From contig CP070780.1 of the NCBI GenBank assembly GCA_020346285.1, forward strand, positions 866,245-925,035: 58,791 nucleotides of DNA. Direction: 5' to 3'. The notes under the pieces were generated by a model. It made no database searches. It was not told where the DNA came from and was given only the letters and a program-made list of their open reading frames with translations. The translations under genes and the position numbers were made by a program. The stretch comes from Candidatus Omnitrophota bacterium. GTDB taxonomy: Bacteria; Omnitrophota; Gorgyraeia; JABMRN01; RBG-13-46-9. This document shows, piece after piece, positions 26,941 through 35,874 of this stretch; the first letter of the stretch is position 1; every line of letters begins with the position of its first letter.

Positions 26941-27899
26941 ACGGATTAGATTTTGAAAAACCCATATCAGAGCTTGAAAAAAAGATAGAAGAACTTAAAG
27001 CGCTTACCACCAAAGAGGATATAGATTTATCCGGTGAAATAAAAAAACTCGAGGAGAGGCTTAAAAAAGCCAAAGGGGAGATATTTAAGAATCTTACTCC
27101 CTGGCAGCGGGTTCAGATAGCGCGTCATCCAAAAAGATTGTACACGCTGGATTACATAGATTTGATTATGACAGATTTTATAGAACTTCACGGCGACAGG
27201 CTTTACGGGGACGATAAAGCCATCGTGACGGGCATGGCGAAAATAGACAATAAAAGAATAGTTGTCATAGGGCACCAGAAAGGTAAAGATACAAAAGAGA
27301 ATCTTCTTCGTAATTTCGGAAGCGCCCATCCCGAAGGGTATAGAAAGGCAATGAGGGTGATGGAGTTGGCGGAGAAATTTAATTTGCCGATAGTTACCTT
27401 TATAGATACGCCCGGCGCCTACCCCGGCATCGGCGCTGAAGAAAGAGGACAGGCCGAGGCCATAGCAAAAAATCTTTTTAAAATGTGCATGCTGAAAACG
27501 CCCATTATCGTTTTTGTGATAGGCGAGGGCGGGTCGGGAGGCGCTTTAGGCATCGGCATCGGAGATAGGCTGTATGTGCTTGAATACGCGTATTATTCCG
27601 TTATTTCTCCGGAGGGATGCGCGGCCATTTTGTGGAAAGAACGCTCGAAGGCGCCGGAGGCCGCTGAAGCATTAAAACTTACGGGTAAGGATTTATGCGA
27701 GTTGGGCATAGTAGACGATATAATAAAAGAACCGCTGGGAGGGGCGCACAGGGACCCCCAACAGATGGCGCAAAACGTCAAAGCCGCGATTAAAAGAGAC
27801 TTGGGAATTCTGGACGGCGTAGATAGAAATAAACTTGTAGAAAAAAGATACGAGAAACTTAGAAAAATAGGTATTTTCGAAGAAGAAAAACCCGAGTAA
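26937..27899 (+). CDS. accA: Acetyl-CoA carboxylase carboxyltransferase alpha subunit
   Basis: 320 residues, the usual length. The N-terminal helical region is followed by the carboxyltransferase crotonase core: [76 protein letters not shown] and [12 protein letters not shown]. Together with AccD (not in the window) it transfers carboxyl from biotin to acetyl-CoA for fatty acid synthesis. Confidence 0.96.
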   Translation: MNGLDFEKPISELEKKIEELKALTTKEDIDLSGEIKKLEERLKKAKGEIFKNLTPWQRVQIARHPKRLYTLDYIDLIMTDFIELHGDRLYGDDKAIVTGMAKIDNKRIVVIGHQKGKDTKENLLRNFGSAHPEGYRKAMRVMELAEKFNLPIVTFIDTPGAYPGIGAEERGQAEAIAKNLFKMCMLKTPIIVFVIGEGGSGGALGIGIGDRLYVLEYAYYSVISPEGCAAILWKERSKAPEAAEALKLTGKDLCELGIVDDIIKEPLGGAHRDPQQMAQNVKAAIKRDLGILDGVDRNKLVEKRYEKLRKIGIFEEEKPE

Positions 27900-27938
27900 A
27901 AGGTAGGCGTTCGCTCGCTTCGACTCCCAAGTTAAAAG

Positions 27939-28022
27939 TGCCGAAGGAGGGAGTCGAACCCTCATGATCTTGCGATCAACGGCTGTTGAGGCCGCCGCGT
28001 CTGCCAGTTCCGCCACTTCGGC
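27939..28022 (-). tRNA. tRNA-Leu (anticodon CAA)
   Basis: 84 nucleotides with a 7-bp acceptor GCCGAAG/CTTCGGC, D-arm GCG...CGC, anticodon stem GCGGC/GCCGT with loop CTCAACA, a long variable arm TGATC-GCAA-GATCA and T-arm GAGGG-TTCGACT-CCCTC. The long variable arm and acceptor fit leucine. The first anticodon stem pair is G-U, and position 37 is C rather than the usual purine. CCA is not encoded. Confidence 0.88.
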
Positions 28023-28053
28023 GTATATATTTTTCTATATTATATCATAAATT

Positions 28054-28124
28054 GGGGCTGTGGTGAAGCGGGATCACACGACAATGGCATTGTCGTATCA
28101 CGGGTTCGATTCCCGTCAGCTCCA
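28054..28124 (+). tRNA. tRNA-Ala (anticodon GGC)
   Basis: Acceptor GGGGCTG/CAGCTCC includes the G3-U70 pair that marks alanine tRNAs. D-arm GTG...CAC, anticodon stem CGACA/TGTCG with loop ATGGCAT (anticodon 28086-28088), T-arm ACGGG-TTCGATT-CCCGT, discriminator A. CCA is not encoded. It is divergent from tRNA-Leu. Confidence 0.92.
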
Positions 28125-28157
28125 CTGCTATTTTTCTAAGAATTTATAAGGAAAGTA

Positions 28158-30665
28158 ATGCAGAAAGTAAAAAAGGCATATCCGTTCGACGAAATAGAGC
28201 CAAAATGGCAGAAATGCTGGATTAAAAATAGATTTTTCAAAGTTGACATAAAGGACTTCAGGAATAAATACTACTGCCTCGTTATGTTCCCGTATCCTTC
28301 CGCCAAGCTCCACGTCGGCCATGGCCGCAATTACATCATAGGCGATGTCGTGGCCCGCTACAAAATGATGCGCGGGTTTAATGTCCTCACCCCCATGGGA
28401 TGGGATGCCTTCGGCCTCCCGGCAGAAAATGCCGCGATAAAGGACAAAACACACCCGAAGAAACACACCTTTAACAATATTAAAACCATGAAATCACAGC
28501 TCAAGGAGTGGGGCGTCGGCTATGATTGGTCGAGAGAAATTACCTCGTGCCAGCCGGATTATTACAAGTGGACGCAATGGATTTTTTTGAAACTTTTCGA
28601 AAAAAAGCTCGCCTATAGAAAGAAGGCATTCGTCAACTGGTGCCCGTCCTGCGATACCACTCTCGCAAACGAACAGGTTATACAGGGAACATGCGAAAGG
28701 TGCAATACACCCGTTACGCAGAAAGACCTGGAACAGTGGTTTTTTAAGATAACCGACTATGCCGAGCGGCTATTAAGCGACATTAACAAGCTAAGGGACT
28801 GGCCGGAGAGAGTAAAAACAATGCAGAAGAACTGGATAGGCAAATCCCTCGGCGTAAATATCCGCTTTCCCGTCGTCGGAAGCGACAAGGTTTTAACCTG
28901 CTTTACAACAAGGGTTGACACTATATTTGGCGCGACATACATGGTGCTCGCGGCCGAGCACCCTCTCTTGGAAGAGCTTATGAAAAATGTTAAAAATAAA
29001 AATAAAATTCTTAAATTTGTAGAAAAGGTCAGAAACGAATCCAAAATAAAACGCAGCCAGGCCGACATCGAGAAAAAAGGTATTTTTACGGGCCGTTATG
29101 TCATAAATCCCATGAACAATAAAAAGATACCTCTCTGGGTAGCCAATTATGTTTTGATGGAATACGGAACAGGCGCTGTTATGGCTGTGCCCGCTCATGA
29201 CCAGAGGGATTTTGAGTTTGCCAAAAAATACAGGCTTCCGATAGACGTAGTCATAGTTCCCGTCCCGGAATTCGAAACATTCCAGTTGTACACGGAAACC
29301 ATTTTCCTGGCCCATGCTCTCGAAGGCGACGGGATAATGGTTAATTCCGGCCAATTTAACGGCTTGCCCAGCAGGAAGGCCGTGAAAAGAATAGCTGACT
29401 TTATGCAAAAAAACGGGATAGGGCATAGAACTATTCAATACAAGTTAAGAGACTGGCTGATTTCCAGGCAGAGGTATTGGGGCGCGCCGATTCCCATTCT
29501 CTATTGCAACAGGTGCGGCACAGTGCCTGTGCCGGAGAAGGACTTACCGGTTATCTTACCGACGGGCCTCAAGTCTAACCCCCGTGGCGAGAACCCATTA
29601 AAGGATTCGAAAAACTTTGTTAATGCTACCTGCCCTAAATGCAAAGGAAATGCCAGAAGAGAAATAGACACGATGGATACATTTGTGGATTCGAGCTGGT
29701 ATTTTTTAAGGTATATATCTTCCCAGTTAAACGATAAGCCGTTTGAAAAAGAAGACGTTGACAAATGGCTTCCCGTTGATCAATATATCGGAGGCGTCGA
29801 ACACGCGATCCTCCATCTTTTATATTCAAGATTTATAACAAAAGTATTATTTGATTCCGGTTTTATAAGTTTTGACGAACCGTTTAAAAACCTGTTTACA
29901 CAGGGCATGATTATAAAAAATGGCGCGAAGATGTCCAAATCCAAGGGCAATGTCGTGAGCCCGGATGAATTGATAAAAAAATACGGGACTGATACGGTAA
30001 GGCTTTATACTTTATTCATGGGGCCTCCGGAGAAAGACGCCGAATGGTCTGACCGCGGAGTAGAAGGCGCCTACAGGTTTTTGGGAAGGGTATGGAGGCT
30101 GGTTGAGAGGATTACCGTGTCATTGCTGGCCCCGCAAAGCGGGGCGAAGCAATCCCAGGGCGGGATTAATGATAGCTTGAAGAGAAAAACACATCAGACG
30201 ATAAAGAAGGTAACAGATGATTTAGAGAAGGGGTTTCACTTTAACACCGCGATAAGTGCCGTAATGGAATTAGTTAACGAAATGTATATCGCTATAGAGA
30301 AAAAGGAAATTAGGCGCGATATTTTAAAAGAAGCCATAAAGATAGTTATAGTGCTGCTTTCACCCTTTGTTCCTCATATAGCAGAGGAATTGTGGGAAAA
30401 ATTAGGGGGAAAATCAAGCGTGTTAAAACAAAATTGGCCTGAATTTGAGCAACAGTTTTTGGCAGAAGAAACCCATACCATTCCTGTTCAAATAAACGGT
30501 AGACTTCGTTCAAAAGTAAATGTTCCTTTTGGCATAGACAAGGAGGCCCTGAAAGAAAAAGTCCTGTCGGATGAAAAAACGCGAAATTACCTCAAGAACC
30601 TCGCCGTCGAACGCTGGATTATCATCCCGAATAAACTTGTCAATATCGTCTCCGCAAACAAGTGA
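28158..30665 (+). CDS. leuS: Leucyl-tRNA synthetase, with repeat-encoded insert
   Basis: 835 residues. The class I signature is [13 protein letters not shown] (HIGH-like) near residue 50 and KMSKSKGN near residue 597. A zinc-knuckle-like CPSC...CERC is at about 175-190, and the editing domain with [19 protein letters not shown] lies about 255-400. It charges tRNA-Leu, one of which is encoded just upstream. Between VERITV (about residue 653) and the conserved [13 protein letters not shown] helix lies an insert encoded by a REP palindrome (30119-30157). The end overlaps comEA by 4 bases. Confidence 0.96.
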   Translation: MQKVKKAYPFDEIEPKWQKCWIKNRFFKVDIKDFRNKYYCLVMFPYPSAKLHVGHGRNYIIGDVVARYKMMRGFNVLTPMGWDAFGLPAENAAIKDKTHPKKHTFNNIKTMKSQLKEWGVGYDWSREITSCQPDYYKWTQWIFLKLFEKKLAYRKKAFVNWCPSCDTTLANEQVIQGTCERCNTPVTQKDLEQWFFKITDYAERLLSDINKLRDWPERVKTMQKNWIGKSLGVNIRFPVVGSDKVLTCFTTRVDTIFGATYMVLAAEHPLLEELMKNVKNKNKILKFVEKVRNESKIKRSQADIEKKGIFTGRYVINPMNNKKIPLWVANYVLMEYGTGAVMAVPAHDQRDFEFAKKYRLPIDVVIVPVPEFETFQLYTETIFLAHALEGDGIMVNSGQFNGLPSRKAVKRIADFMQKNGIGHRTIQYKLRDWLISRQRYWGAPIPILYCNRCGTVPVPEKDLPVILPTGLKSNPRGENPLKDSKNFVNATCPKCKGNARREIDTMDTFVDSSWYFLRYISSQLNDKPFEKEDVDKWLPVDQYIGGVEHAILHLLYSRFITKVLFDSGFISFDEPFKNLFTQGMIIKNGAKMSKSKGNVVSPDELIKKYGTDTVRLYTLFMGPPEKDAEWSDRGVEGAYRFLGRVWRLVERITVSLLAPQSGAKQSQGGINDSLKRKTHQTIKKVTDDLEKGFHFNTAISAVMELVNEMYIAIEKKEIRRDILKEAIKIVIVLLSPFVPHIAEELWEKLGGKSSVLKQNWPEFEQQFLAEETHTIPVQINGRLRSKVNVPFGIDKEALKEKVLSDEKTRNYLKNLAVERWIIIPNKLVNIVSANK
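30119..30157. repeat. REP repeat read in frame inside leuS
   Basis: GTCATTGCTGG-CCCCGC-AAA-GCGGGG-CGAAGCAATCCCA: family ends TCATTGC and CGAAGCAATC around a perfect 6-bp GC stem. It encodes about 13 residues in the anticodon-binding region, between two conserved helices. Confidence 0.85.
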
Positions 30666-31003
30666 TTAGATTTACAAAAGAGGAAAGGATAATCCTTTTA
30701 TTTCTGCTTGCCGCGCTTTTTGTGGGCACAGCCGTCACTTACCATAAAAAATTAAATCCCGGTTACTTGCAATCTATTGAGTTCGACGAGAAAAAAATAC
30801 AAGAATTCAAAAAAATCAATATAAACAAAGCAGGCAGTAAAGAACTTCTAAAAATAAGAGGCATCGGCCCCGTATTGGCCGAACGTATTATTTCTTACAG
30901 GGAAAAATACGGCCATTTCAGGGAAGCGGAGGATATTAAAAAAGTAAAAGGTATAGGAGATAAAACTTTTGAGAAAATAAAAAAAGAAATAATATTGGAA
31001 TGA
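30662..31003 (+). CDS. comEA: ComEA-like helix-hairpin-helix protein
   Basis: 113 residues from GTG. One N-terminal membrane helix (about 11-27), then two HhH motifs: [18 protein letters not shown] and [16 protein letters not shown]. This matches ComEA, the membrane-anchored DNA receptor of competence. It lacks the SLBB domain of longer ComEA. It overlaps leuS and comEC by 4 bases each, so the three are co-transcribed. Confidence 0.88.
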   Translation: MIRFTKEERIILLFLLAALFVGTAVTYHKKLNPGYLQSIEFDEKKIQEFKKININKAGSKELLKIRGIGPVLAERIISYREKYGHFREAEDIKKVKGIGDKTFEKIKKEIILE

Positions 31004-32517
31004 AAAATTATTACATCCTGCTTATAAGCATCGTCTTTATATGCGGACTCATTTTAACCTCTTTAGGTATTTTCGCATTTTTGAAGCCCCAAATTCTCAC
31101 TATTTTTATTATTGCCCTCTTTGCGCTCCTTATTTTATTTTTGAAAAGAAATACCTTATTTGTTATTTCCTTTTTTCTCCTGGTATTTCTTCTCGGCATA
31201 ATTCGCTATAATGCCTTTAATGTAATAGACAAAAAGCATATCAAAAATTATATCCGCCATTCGGAAAAAACCATCCTCGTGCAGGGCAGGATTATAAAAA
31301 ATCCGATAGAAAGCGGGAAAAAGGCAACTTTTATATTAAAGGCCGATTCGATAGAGTCGGAGGGAAAGCGCCGCGATACAAGCGGTTTGACGCTCGTAAA
31401 TCTATTCGAGAGAAAGACCGTTTTTAGATACGGCGATATTGTGCTCCTGGAGGGCTTTTTGCGGCAGCCGTTTTCTTATAATAAACAATCTAATTTCGAT
31501 TACAGAAAGTATCTGGCAAATAAAAGGATTTATTCCATCTTGAATGTAAAAAAGGGTTTCTTCGTGAAGAAGATAGGCGAGGATAGAAAGCTTACCACAA
31601 GATTCAGGCGAATTATTTATTCCCTTGGGTCGAAATTCACCTCTCATATCGAAACCTATCTTACCCCGCCTTACAGCTCGATACTTACAGCCATTTTATT
31701 GGGCAGAAGGCAGAAGATTCCGCAGGCCCTGAATAGTTTATTTGCCAGGACAGGGACGTTCCATATCCTGGCAATAAGCGGATTGCATGTAGGGATTATA
31801 TATTTTGCGTTAAAGGTCGTCTTAAAGATTTTCAGGGTTCAAAGAAATCTCTCGATTATTTTATCCGTCTTATTTTTAGCATGTTTTGCGATATTGACAG
31901 GCGCAAGGCCTTCTATATTAAGGGCTACGACAATGTTTTCCATTTTGGCTTTTGGCGAAATTCTGAAAAGAAAAATAAGTATTTTTAATTTGATAGGGCT
32001 TTCGGGTTTCATAATTCTTATGATGAACCCTAATCAGGTTTTCGACACAGGTTTTATACTTTCATATACGGCGGTCCTGTCTATTATTTACATCTCGCCT
32101 GTTTTTTACAAAATTTTTCATGTCGGGAATAAATTAAATTTCAAATATTACTTATTAACATCGGTCTCGGTTTCCCTGGCCGCATGGGTGGGGCTTTTCC
32201 CGTTGGTAGCTTATTATTTCGGCCTGATATCGCCCGTAGCTGTGGCCGCTAATCTGGTTGTAATTCCATTACTTCTTATGATAATGGGGTCGGGAATTTT
32301 ATTTCTTTCATTGGGATTTTTATCGAGGTTTCTGGCTACCGTTTTCTCTCAGAGTATATGGTTTTTTCTTGTTGCCCTGGTAAATAGCATAAGGTTTTTG
32401 AAGAATATTCCCTTGAGTTACCTCCAGATAAGGCCACCGTATATTCATAGCGTGATATTATATTATATAATCCTGTCCTCCGGCCTTGTATATTTGAGAT
32501 CCCGAAAGCCCCTCTAA
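31000..32517 (+). CDS. comEC: ComEC/Rec2 DNA-uptake channel, without the hydrolase domain
   Basis: 505 residues. An N-terminal helix cluster, an OB-like DUF4131 region (about 80-190), then the competence domain with LLGRRQKIPQALNSLFARTGTFHILAISGLHVGI and about ten membrane helices. It ends at the last helix; the C-terminal metallo-beta-lactamase-like domain present in many ComEC proteins is missing. It should carry one DNA strand across the inner membrane during transformation. It follows comEA directly. Confidence 0.92.
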   Translation: MKNYYILLISIVFICGLILTSLGIFAFLKPQILTIFIIALFALLILFLKRNTLFVISFFLLVFLLGIIRYNAFNVIDKKHIKNYIRHSEKTILVQGRIIKNPIESGKKATFILKADSIESEGKRRDTSGLTLVNLFERKTVFRYGDIVLLEGFLRQPFSYNKQSNFDYRKYLANKRIYSILNVKKGFFVKKIGEDRKLTTRFRRIIYSLGSKFTSHIETYLTPPYSSILTAILLGRRQKIPQALNSLFARTGTFHILAISGLHVGIIYFALKVVLKIFRVQRNLSIILSVLFLACFAILTGARPSILRATTMFSILAFGEILKRKISIFNLIGLSGFIILMMNPNQVFDTGFILSYTAVLSIIYISPVFYKIFHVGNKLNFKYYLLTSVSVSLAAWVGLFPLVAYYFGLISPVAVAANLVVIPLLLMIMGSGILFLSLGFLSRFLATVFSQSIWFFLVALVNSIRFLKNIPLSYLQIRPPYIHSVILYYIILSSGLVYLRSRKPL

Positions 32518-32539
32518 AACAAACTTTTTTATTTTTAAC

Positions 32540-32568
32540 TTGACACTACATAAAATATATGCTACAAT
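32540..32568 (+). promoter_or_regulatory. Sigma-70 promoter upstream of PilZ gene
   Basis: TTGACA, 17-base spacer, TACAAT, giving a leader of about 90 bases before the ATG at 32667. Confidence 0.65.
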
Positions 32569-32602
32569 TACTTCAGGACGAATATTGTAGAAAGAAAATT
32601 AT

Positions 32603-32653
32603 TCTGCTTTTGGCAGAGCCCGTAGAAATTCATCCGGACAGGCACCATACGGG
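32603..32653 (+). promoter_or_regulatory. Structured leader of the PilZ gene
   Basis: Two stems: TCTGC-TTTTG-GCAGA (32603-32617), then CCCGTA (32619-32624) with TACGGG (32648-32653) enclosing a 23-base loop that contains TCCGGA. It ends 13 bases before the ATG, beside the AAAGG ribosome binding site. No match to the conserved core of the known cyclic-di-GMP riboswitches is recognised. Confidence 0.45.
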
Positions 32654-32666
32654 AAAAAGGTAACAT

Positions 32667-33032
32667 ATGCCTGACTCTAACTTTGAGGAAAAGAGACGGT
32701 TCCCCAGGGTTGAAAGCCGTTTTCCCTTAAAGTATAAAGACCTGAAGAAAACGGATGAAGAATCTAGGGGGAGTATCTCGAAAAATCTATCGGAAAACGG
32801 CGTGAGATTTAGAAGCGATAGATTCATATCTCTGGCCTGTCGTCTGGTTATCGAGATGAACTTTCCCGCCTTGTCGAAACCCGTAAAGGCTATTTCCAAA
32901 GTAGCATGGATAAGGAAATTGCCGGTAGGCGATGACTATGAAGTAGGAAATCAGTTTCTCGAAATCGCCAAAGAAGACAAAAATATCATCCAGAGCTTTG
33001 TAAAGACAGAGTTCAGAATACCTTCACTTTAA
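32667..33032 (+). CDS. PilZ-domain protein
   Basis: 121 residues. The c-di-GMP-binding motifs are present: RRFPR (about 10-14, RxxxR type) and NLSENGVRF (about 45-53, the D/N-x-S-x-x-G motif). A single PilZ domain fills the protein, so it is a stand-alone receptor. It has its own promoter and a structured leader. A second PilZ gene is at 48925. Confidence 0.9.
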   Translation: MPDSNFEEKRRFPRVESRFPLKYKDLKKTDEESRGSISKNLSENGVRFRSDRFISLACRLVIEMNFPALSKPVKAISKVAWIRKLPVGDDYEVGNQFLEIAKEDKNIIQSFVKTEFRIPSL

Positions 33033-33170
33033 AAACCGCGTTTTTTTGACTTTTCCACCTTTGTCCCCTTCTAAATTGTCCTAATAGACTTTTGAAATTA
33101 TTAAAAAATTTTCAATAATTAGATAGTATACGGTTATATCAGTATATGGATCGGGGCATTTCGAACGGAG

Positions 33171-33199
33171 TTGACAAGAAAAAGCTACTGTGATATATT
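33171..33199 (+). promoter_or_regulatory. Promoter of the BamD-LptE operon
   Basis: TTGACA, 17-base spacer, TATATT. The -10 ends 13 bases before ATG 33213, so the mRNA leader would be only about 7 bases. Confidence 0.65.
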
Positions 33200-33212
33200 A
33201 GGTTGTCTAATC

Positions 33213-34175
33213 ATGAAAAAATCTTTTTTTATATTATGTATCATATTATATTGCCTTAATTCCTGTAATGAGGCATCTGCCTTCTGGATATGGACACCGA
33301 AATCAAAGAAGCTCGTTAACCCAAAATACGCCTCTAAAGATACCCCCGAACAACAATTCGAATGGGCGATGCATTTTTTTGATAAGAAAGAATATAAACG
33401 AGCGGCCGAAGAATTTACTCGCCTGGTAGCCCATTTTAAAGATTCTGATTTGGCTCCGGAGGCCCAATATTATGCGGGCCGGTCATATGAGGAGGCAAAC
33501 AAATTCTATCCTGCTTTTGACGCTTATCAGAAAACAATCGAAGTTTACCCATTCACAAAGAGGATAGACGAGATTATAGAGCGGCAATATAATCTTGGAA
33601 ATACACTTTACAGGAAATACGGCGGCATATTTATGGGCAAGGAAATAATGACCGATTTAGAGAGGGCAATAGAGATATTCCGGACGGTAAGGAAAAACGC
33701 GCCTTTTGGAGAATACGCGGATCAAGCTCAATTCATGATAGCCCAGTGCTACAAAAAATCCGAGCAGTATGACGAGGCTAAAGAGGCCTTTCAGGAATTA
33801 ATCGATGAATACCCCCACAGCATACTGGCCGATAAGGCAGAATATGAGGCGGCTCAATGCACATATCTGGCCAGCTTAAACCCGGATTACGACCAGGAGT
33901 TAACCGAAGACGCTATTAAGGAATTTAAAAAAATAGCTAAAAGCAAAGAAAATTCTCATGCCTCGAAAGAAGCCGAAGATGCGCTCTTTTTACTGGAGGA
34001 TAAAAAAGCGCAGAGCCTCTTTAATATAGCAAAATTTTATGAGAAACAAAAACACTATAGAAGCGCCCGGATATACTACGAAGAGGTGCTGGAAGAGTAT
34101 TCCTGGAGCTCTTTTGCTAAACTGGCCCGCGAGAGATTAAAGGATATCGCTAAATTAACGGAACAAGAGGAATAA
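33213..34175 (+). CDS. bamD: BamD-like outer membrane assembly lipoprotein
   Basis: 320 residues from ATG 33213; an earlier ATG at 33171 lies in the promoter. The signal peptide ends in a lipobox-like CLNSC. The mature protein is a series of TPR-type helices (EQQFEWAMHFFDKKEYKRAAEEFTRLVAHF, APEAQYYAGRSYEE, then further repeats). It is longer than E. coli BamD (245 residues), with extra repeats at the C-terminus. BamD works with BamA to insert outer-membrane beta barrels. The LptE-like gene follows after 1 base. Confidence 0.8.
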   Translation: MKKSFFILCIILYCLNSCNEASAFWIWTPKSKKLVNPKYASKDTPEQQFEWAMHFFDKKEYKRAAEEFTRLVAHFKDSDLAPEAQYYAGRSYEEANKFYPAFDAYQKTIEVYPFTKRIDEIIERQYNLGNTLYRKYGGIFMGKEIMTDLERAIEIFRTVRKNAPFGEYADQAQFMIAQCYKKSEQYDEAKEAFQELIDEYPHSILADKAEYEAAQCTYLASLNPDYDQELTEDAIKEFKKIAKSKENSHASKEAEDALFLLEDKKAQSLFNIAKFYEKQKHYRSARIYYEEVLEEYSWSSFAKLARERLKDIAKLTEQEE

Positions 34176-34176
34176 A

Positions 34177-34713
34177 ATGAAGAGAAATTTATTTTTTATA
34201 GTGCTTATATTTATCATTTTATGCGGCTGTGGCTATACCGCAGGCTCGCTTCTGCCATCCGGCGAATCTTCGCTGCATGTCGATAATTTCGTTAATAAAA
34301 TAGACATAACTACGGAAGTTTCCGAAAAGAAAGTATATTATGCCTATGGACCCGGTATGGAGACCGATATCACGCGCGAAGTTATCGATAAATTCATAGT
34401 TGACGGAAACTATGAGTTAAAAGGGATTAAAGCAGCCAACTTTCTGCTGAAGGGCCAGCTTATAGATTTCCGAAGAGAGCCCCTCCGCTATGATGCAAAT
34501 GATAATGTCGTGGAATACAGGCTTAGCGTTGTCGTGGATATCGAACTCCATGACCTTAAAGAAGGAAAAATTGTTTGGCGCGAAAAGAATTTTGCGGGCG
34601 AGAGCACTTATCGCACGACGGGTCAATTTGCCAAATCGGAAAGCGTGGCTATGACCGCCGCCATAAGCGATCTGGCACGCCGTATTGTAGAGCGCACGGT
34701 AGAGAACTGGTAA
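34177..34713 (+). CDS. lptE: LptE-like LPS-assembly lipoprotein
   Basis: 178 residues. A signal peptide ends in LCGCGYTAG, the CGY start typical of LptE. The mature part follows the family pattern: VDNFVNKI, ETDITREVIDKF, ANFLLKGQLIDF, YRLSVVVDIELHDLKEGKIVW. LptE is the lipoprotein plug of the LPS transporter LptD at the outer membrane, which supports a diderm cell with LPS. Located in a BamD-LptE-HolA run, a common gene order. Confidence 0.85.
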   Translation: MKRNLFFIVLIFIILCGCGYTAGSLLPSGESSLHVDNFVNKIDITTEVSEKKVYYAYGPGMETDITREVIDKFIVDGNYELKGIKAANFLLKGQLIDFRREPLRYDANDNVVEYRLSVVVDIELHDLKEGKIVWREKNFAGESTYRTTGQFAKSESVAMTAAISDLARRIVERTVENW

Positions 34714-34720
34714 TGCCCGG

Positions 34721-35548
34721 ATGAACTACCTACTCACAGGGCCGGAAGAATATCTAAAACACCAATTCGTCGAGAAATTAAAAAAATCAATTCTAAATAA
34801 CGATAAAAATCTTACTCTCGATTTCGAAATTTTTCGAGGGGGCGAGAAAGATTTTACCAGGATATCGGATTCCTTCAATACCATACCTTTTACCTCGAAT
34901 AAGAGATTAGTTGTCATAAAAGATATTGACAGGTTACGCCTTAAAGAAAAAAAATTAATTTTAAAATATTTAAAATCCCCCGTAGATTCGACAGTACTTG
35001 TCCTGGAGAGTTCGTCAGATAATTTTGATAAACCCTTAAAAGAAATCGCCGGGTTTACAAAACTCGTAAGATGCAATAGATTAAAAGACCGGGAGCGGGA
35101 TTGGTGGATAAAAAAAGAATTTGCCGGCCGAGGCAAGAAAATTTCCCCGGCGTTGGCAAGCCTTGTGCGGGAGCTTCTCGGAGACGATTTATTCTTGTTA
35201 AAAAATGAGATAGAGAAGATAGCGTCTTTTCTCGGGGATGAGAATGAAGTTACCGAGCGCCATATAGAGACGGTTTTAGGAAAAGTTGCCAAAAAAAGCG
35301 CATTTGACCTTGTGAATTTTATTCTGGAAAACCGCCCTGATAAGGCCCTTTATCTTGTAGATAGCTTATTAGTAAAAGAAAAACCTCACCAGATACTAAA
35401 TCTCCTTGCCTGGCAGTTCAGAAAAAATAGGAATTCGCGCGCGCTTGAAATTATCCTCGAAGCCGATTTTTTCATAAAAAGCGGAAAAATCGATATGAGG
35501 CATGCCCTGGAACGCGTTCTGGTTCTTCTTTGCCGGGGAAGGGCTTGA
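34721..35548 (+). CDS. holA: DNA polymerase III delta subunit, shortened C-terminal domain
   Basis: 275 residues, shorter than the usual 320-340. The N-terminal P-loop-less AAA domain is intact: NYLLTGPEEYLKHQFVEKL, then NTIPFTSNKRLVVIKDID, and the delta-specific FDLVNFILENRPDKALYLVDSLL. In the C-terminal collar, QFRK is followed at once by ALEIILEADFFIKSGKID. About 50 residues that normally lie between these two helices are missing. The protein loads the sliding clamp with DnaX and HolB. A palindromic repeat begins 2 bases after the stop. Confidence 0.85.
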   Translation: MNYLLTGPEEYLKHQFVEKLKKSILNNDKNLTLDFEIFRGGEKDFTRISDSFNTIPFTSNKRLVVIKDIDRLRLKEKKLILKYLKSPVDSTVLVLESSSDNFDKPLKEIAGFTKLVRCNRLKDRERDWWIKKEFAGRGKKISPALASLVRELLGDDLFLLKNEIEKIASFLGDENEVTERHIETVLGKVAKKSAFDLVNFILENRPDKALYLVDSLLVKEKPHQILNLLAWQFRKNRNSRALEIILEADFFIKSGKIDMRHALERVLVLLCRGRA

Positions 35549-35549
35549 T

Positions 35550-35577
35550 AGTAGGGGAGGTTTAAACCTCTCCTACT
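35550..35577. repeat. GTAGGGG-type palindrome between holA and rpsT
   Basis: A 28-bp palindrome with arms AGTAGGGGAGGTTT and AAACCTCTCCTACT, one mismatch. A perfect 26-bp version is at 56919. The rpsT stop codon (35573-35575) lies inside it. Confidence 0.88.
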
Positions 35578-35839
35578 TGCTATGGCGGAGTAGAAGCTTT
35601 GAAAGACGCGAGATTTTCCGGGAAGCGGTATTTTTATGCATTATGCCTTTTGCTACCGCTTTATTTAATTTAGAAGAAACCACTCGCAGGTATTCTTTCG
35701 CTTGATTAATTTTTTTCTCCGATAAGAGAAGATTGAATTTTTTTATCAATGTCTTTACTTCGGAGGAGATTCCGATATTCCTGAGGTGTCTTTTTTTTGC
35801 TTTTCTTAGTTCTTTATAAGCTGATCTTTTCTGTGGCAT
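35573..35839 (-). CDS. rpsT: 30S ribosomal protein S20
   Basis: 88 residues from ATG 35839. It begins MPQKRSAYKELRKAKKRHLRN and is Lys/Arg-rich throughout with helical heptads, matching S20 in length and composition. The open frame extends upstream into murJ, but the start is fixed by the S20 N-terminus and the promoter just before it. It is divergent from murJ with only 28 bases between start codons, and its stop codon lies in a palindromic repeat. No Shine-Dalgarno is seen; the transcript may be leaderless. Confidence 0.88.
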   Translation of the reverse strand: MPQKRSAYKELRKAKKRHLRNIGISSEVKTLIKKFNLLLSEKKINQAKEYLRVVSSKLNKAVAKGIMHKNTASRKISRLSKLLLRHSK

Positions 35840-35845
35840 ATTATT

Positions 35846-35874
35846 CTTATAACATAAGGAAGAAATTTTGTCAA
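35846..35874 (-). promoter_or_regulatory. Promoter of rpsT, overlapping the murJ start
   Basis: Minus strand: TTGACA, 17-base spacer, TATAAG, then AATAAT and the rpsT ATG. The -35 box overlaps the murJ TTG start codon, and the expected transcription start falls on or next to the rpsT ATG. Confidence 0.7.

Noticed and set aside
32603-32653. Known c-di-GMP riboswitch (GEMM class)
   Set aside because: The conserved GEMM core was not found; only the general location fits.
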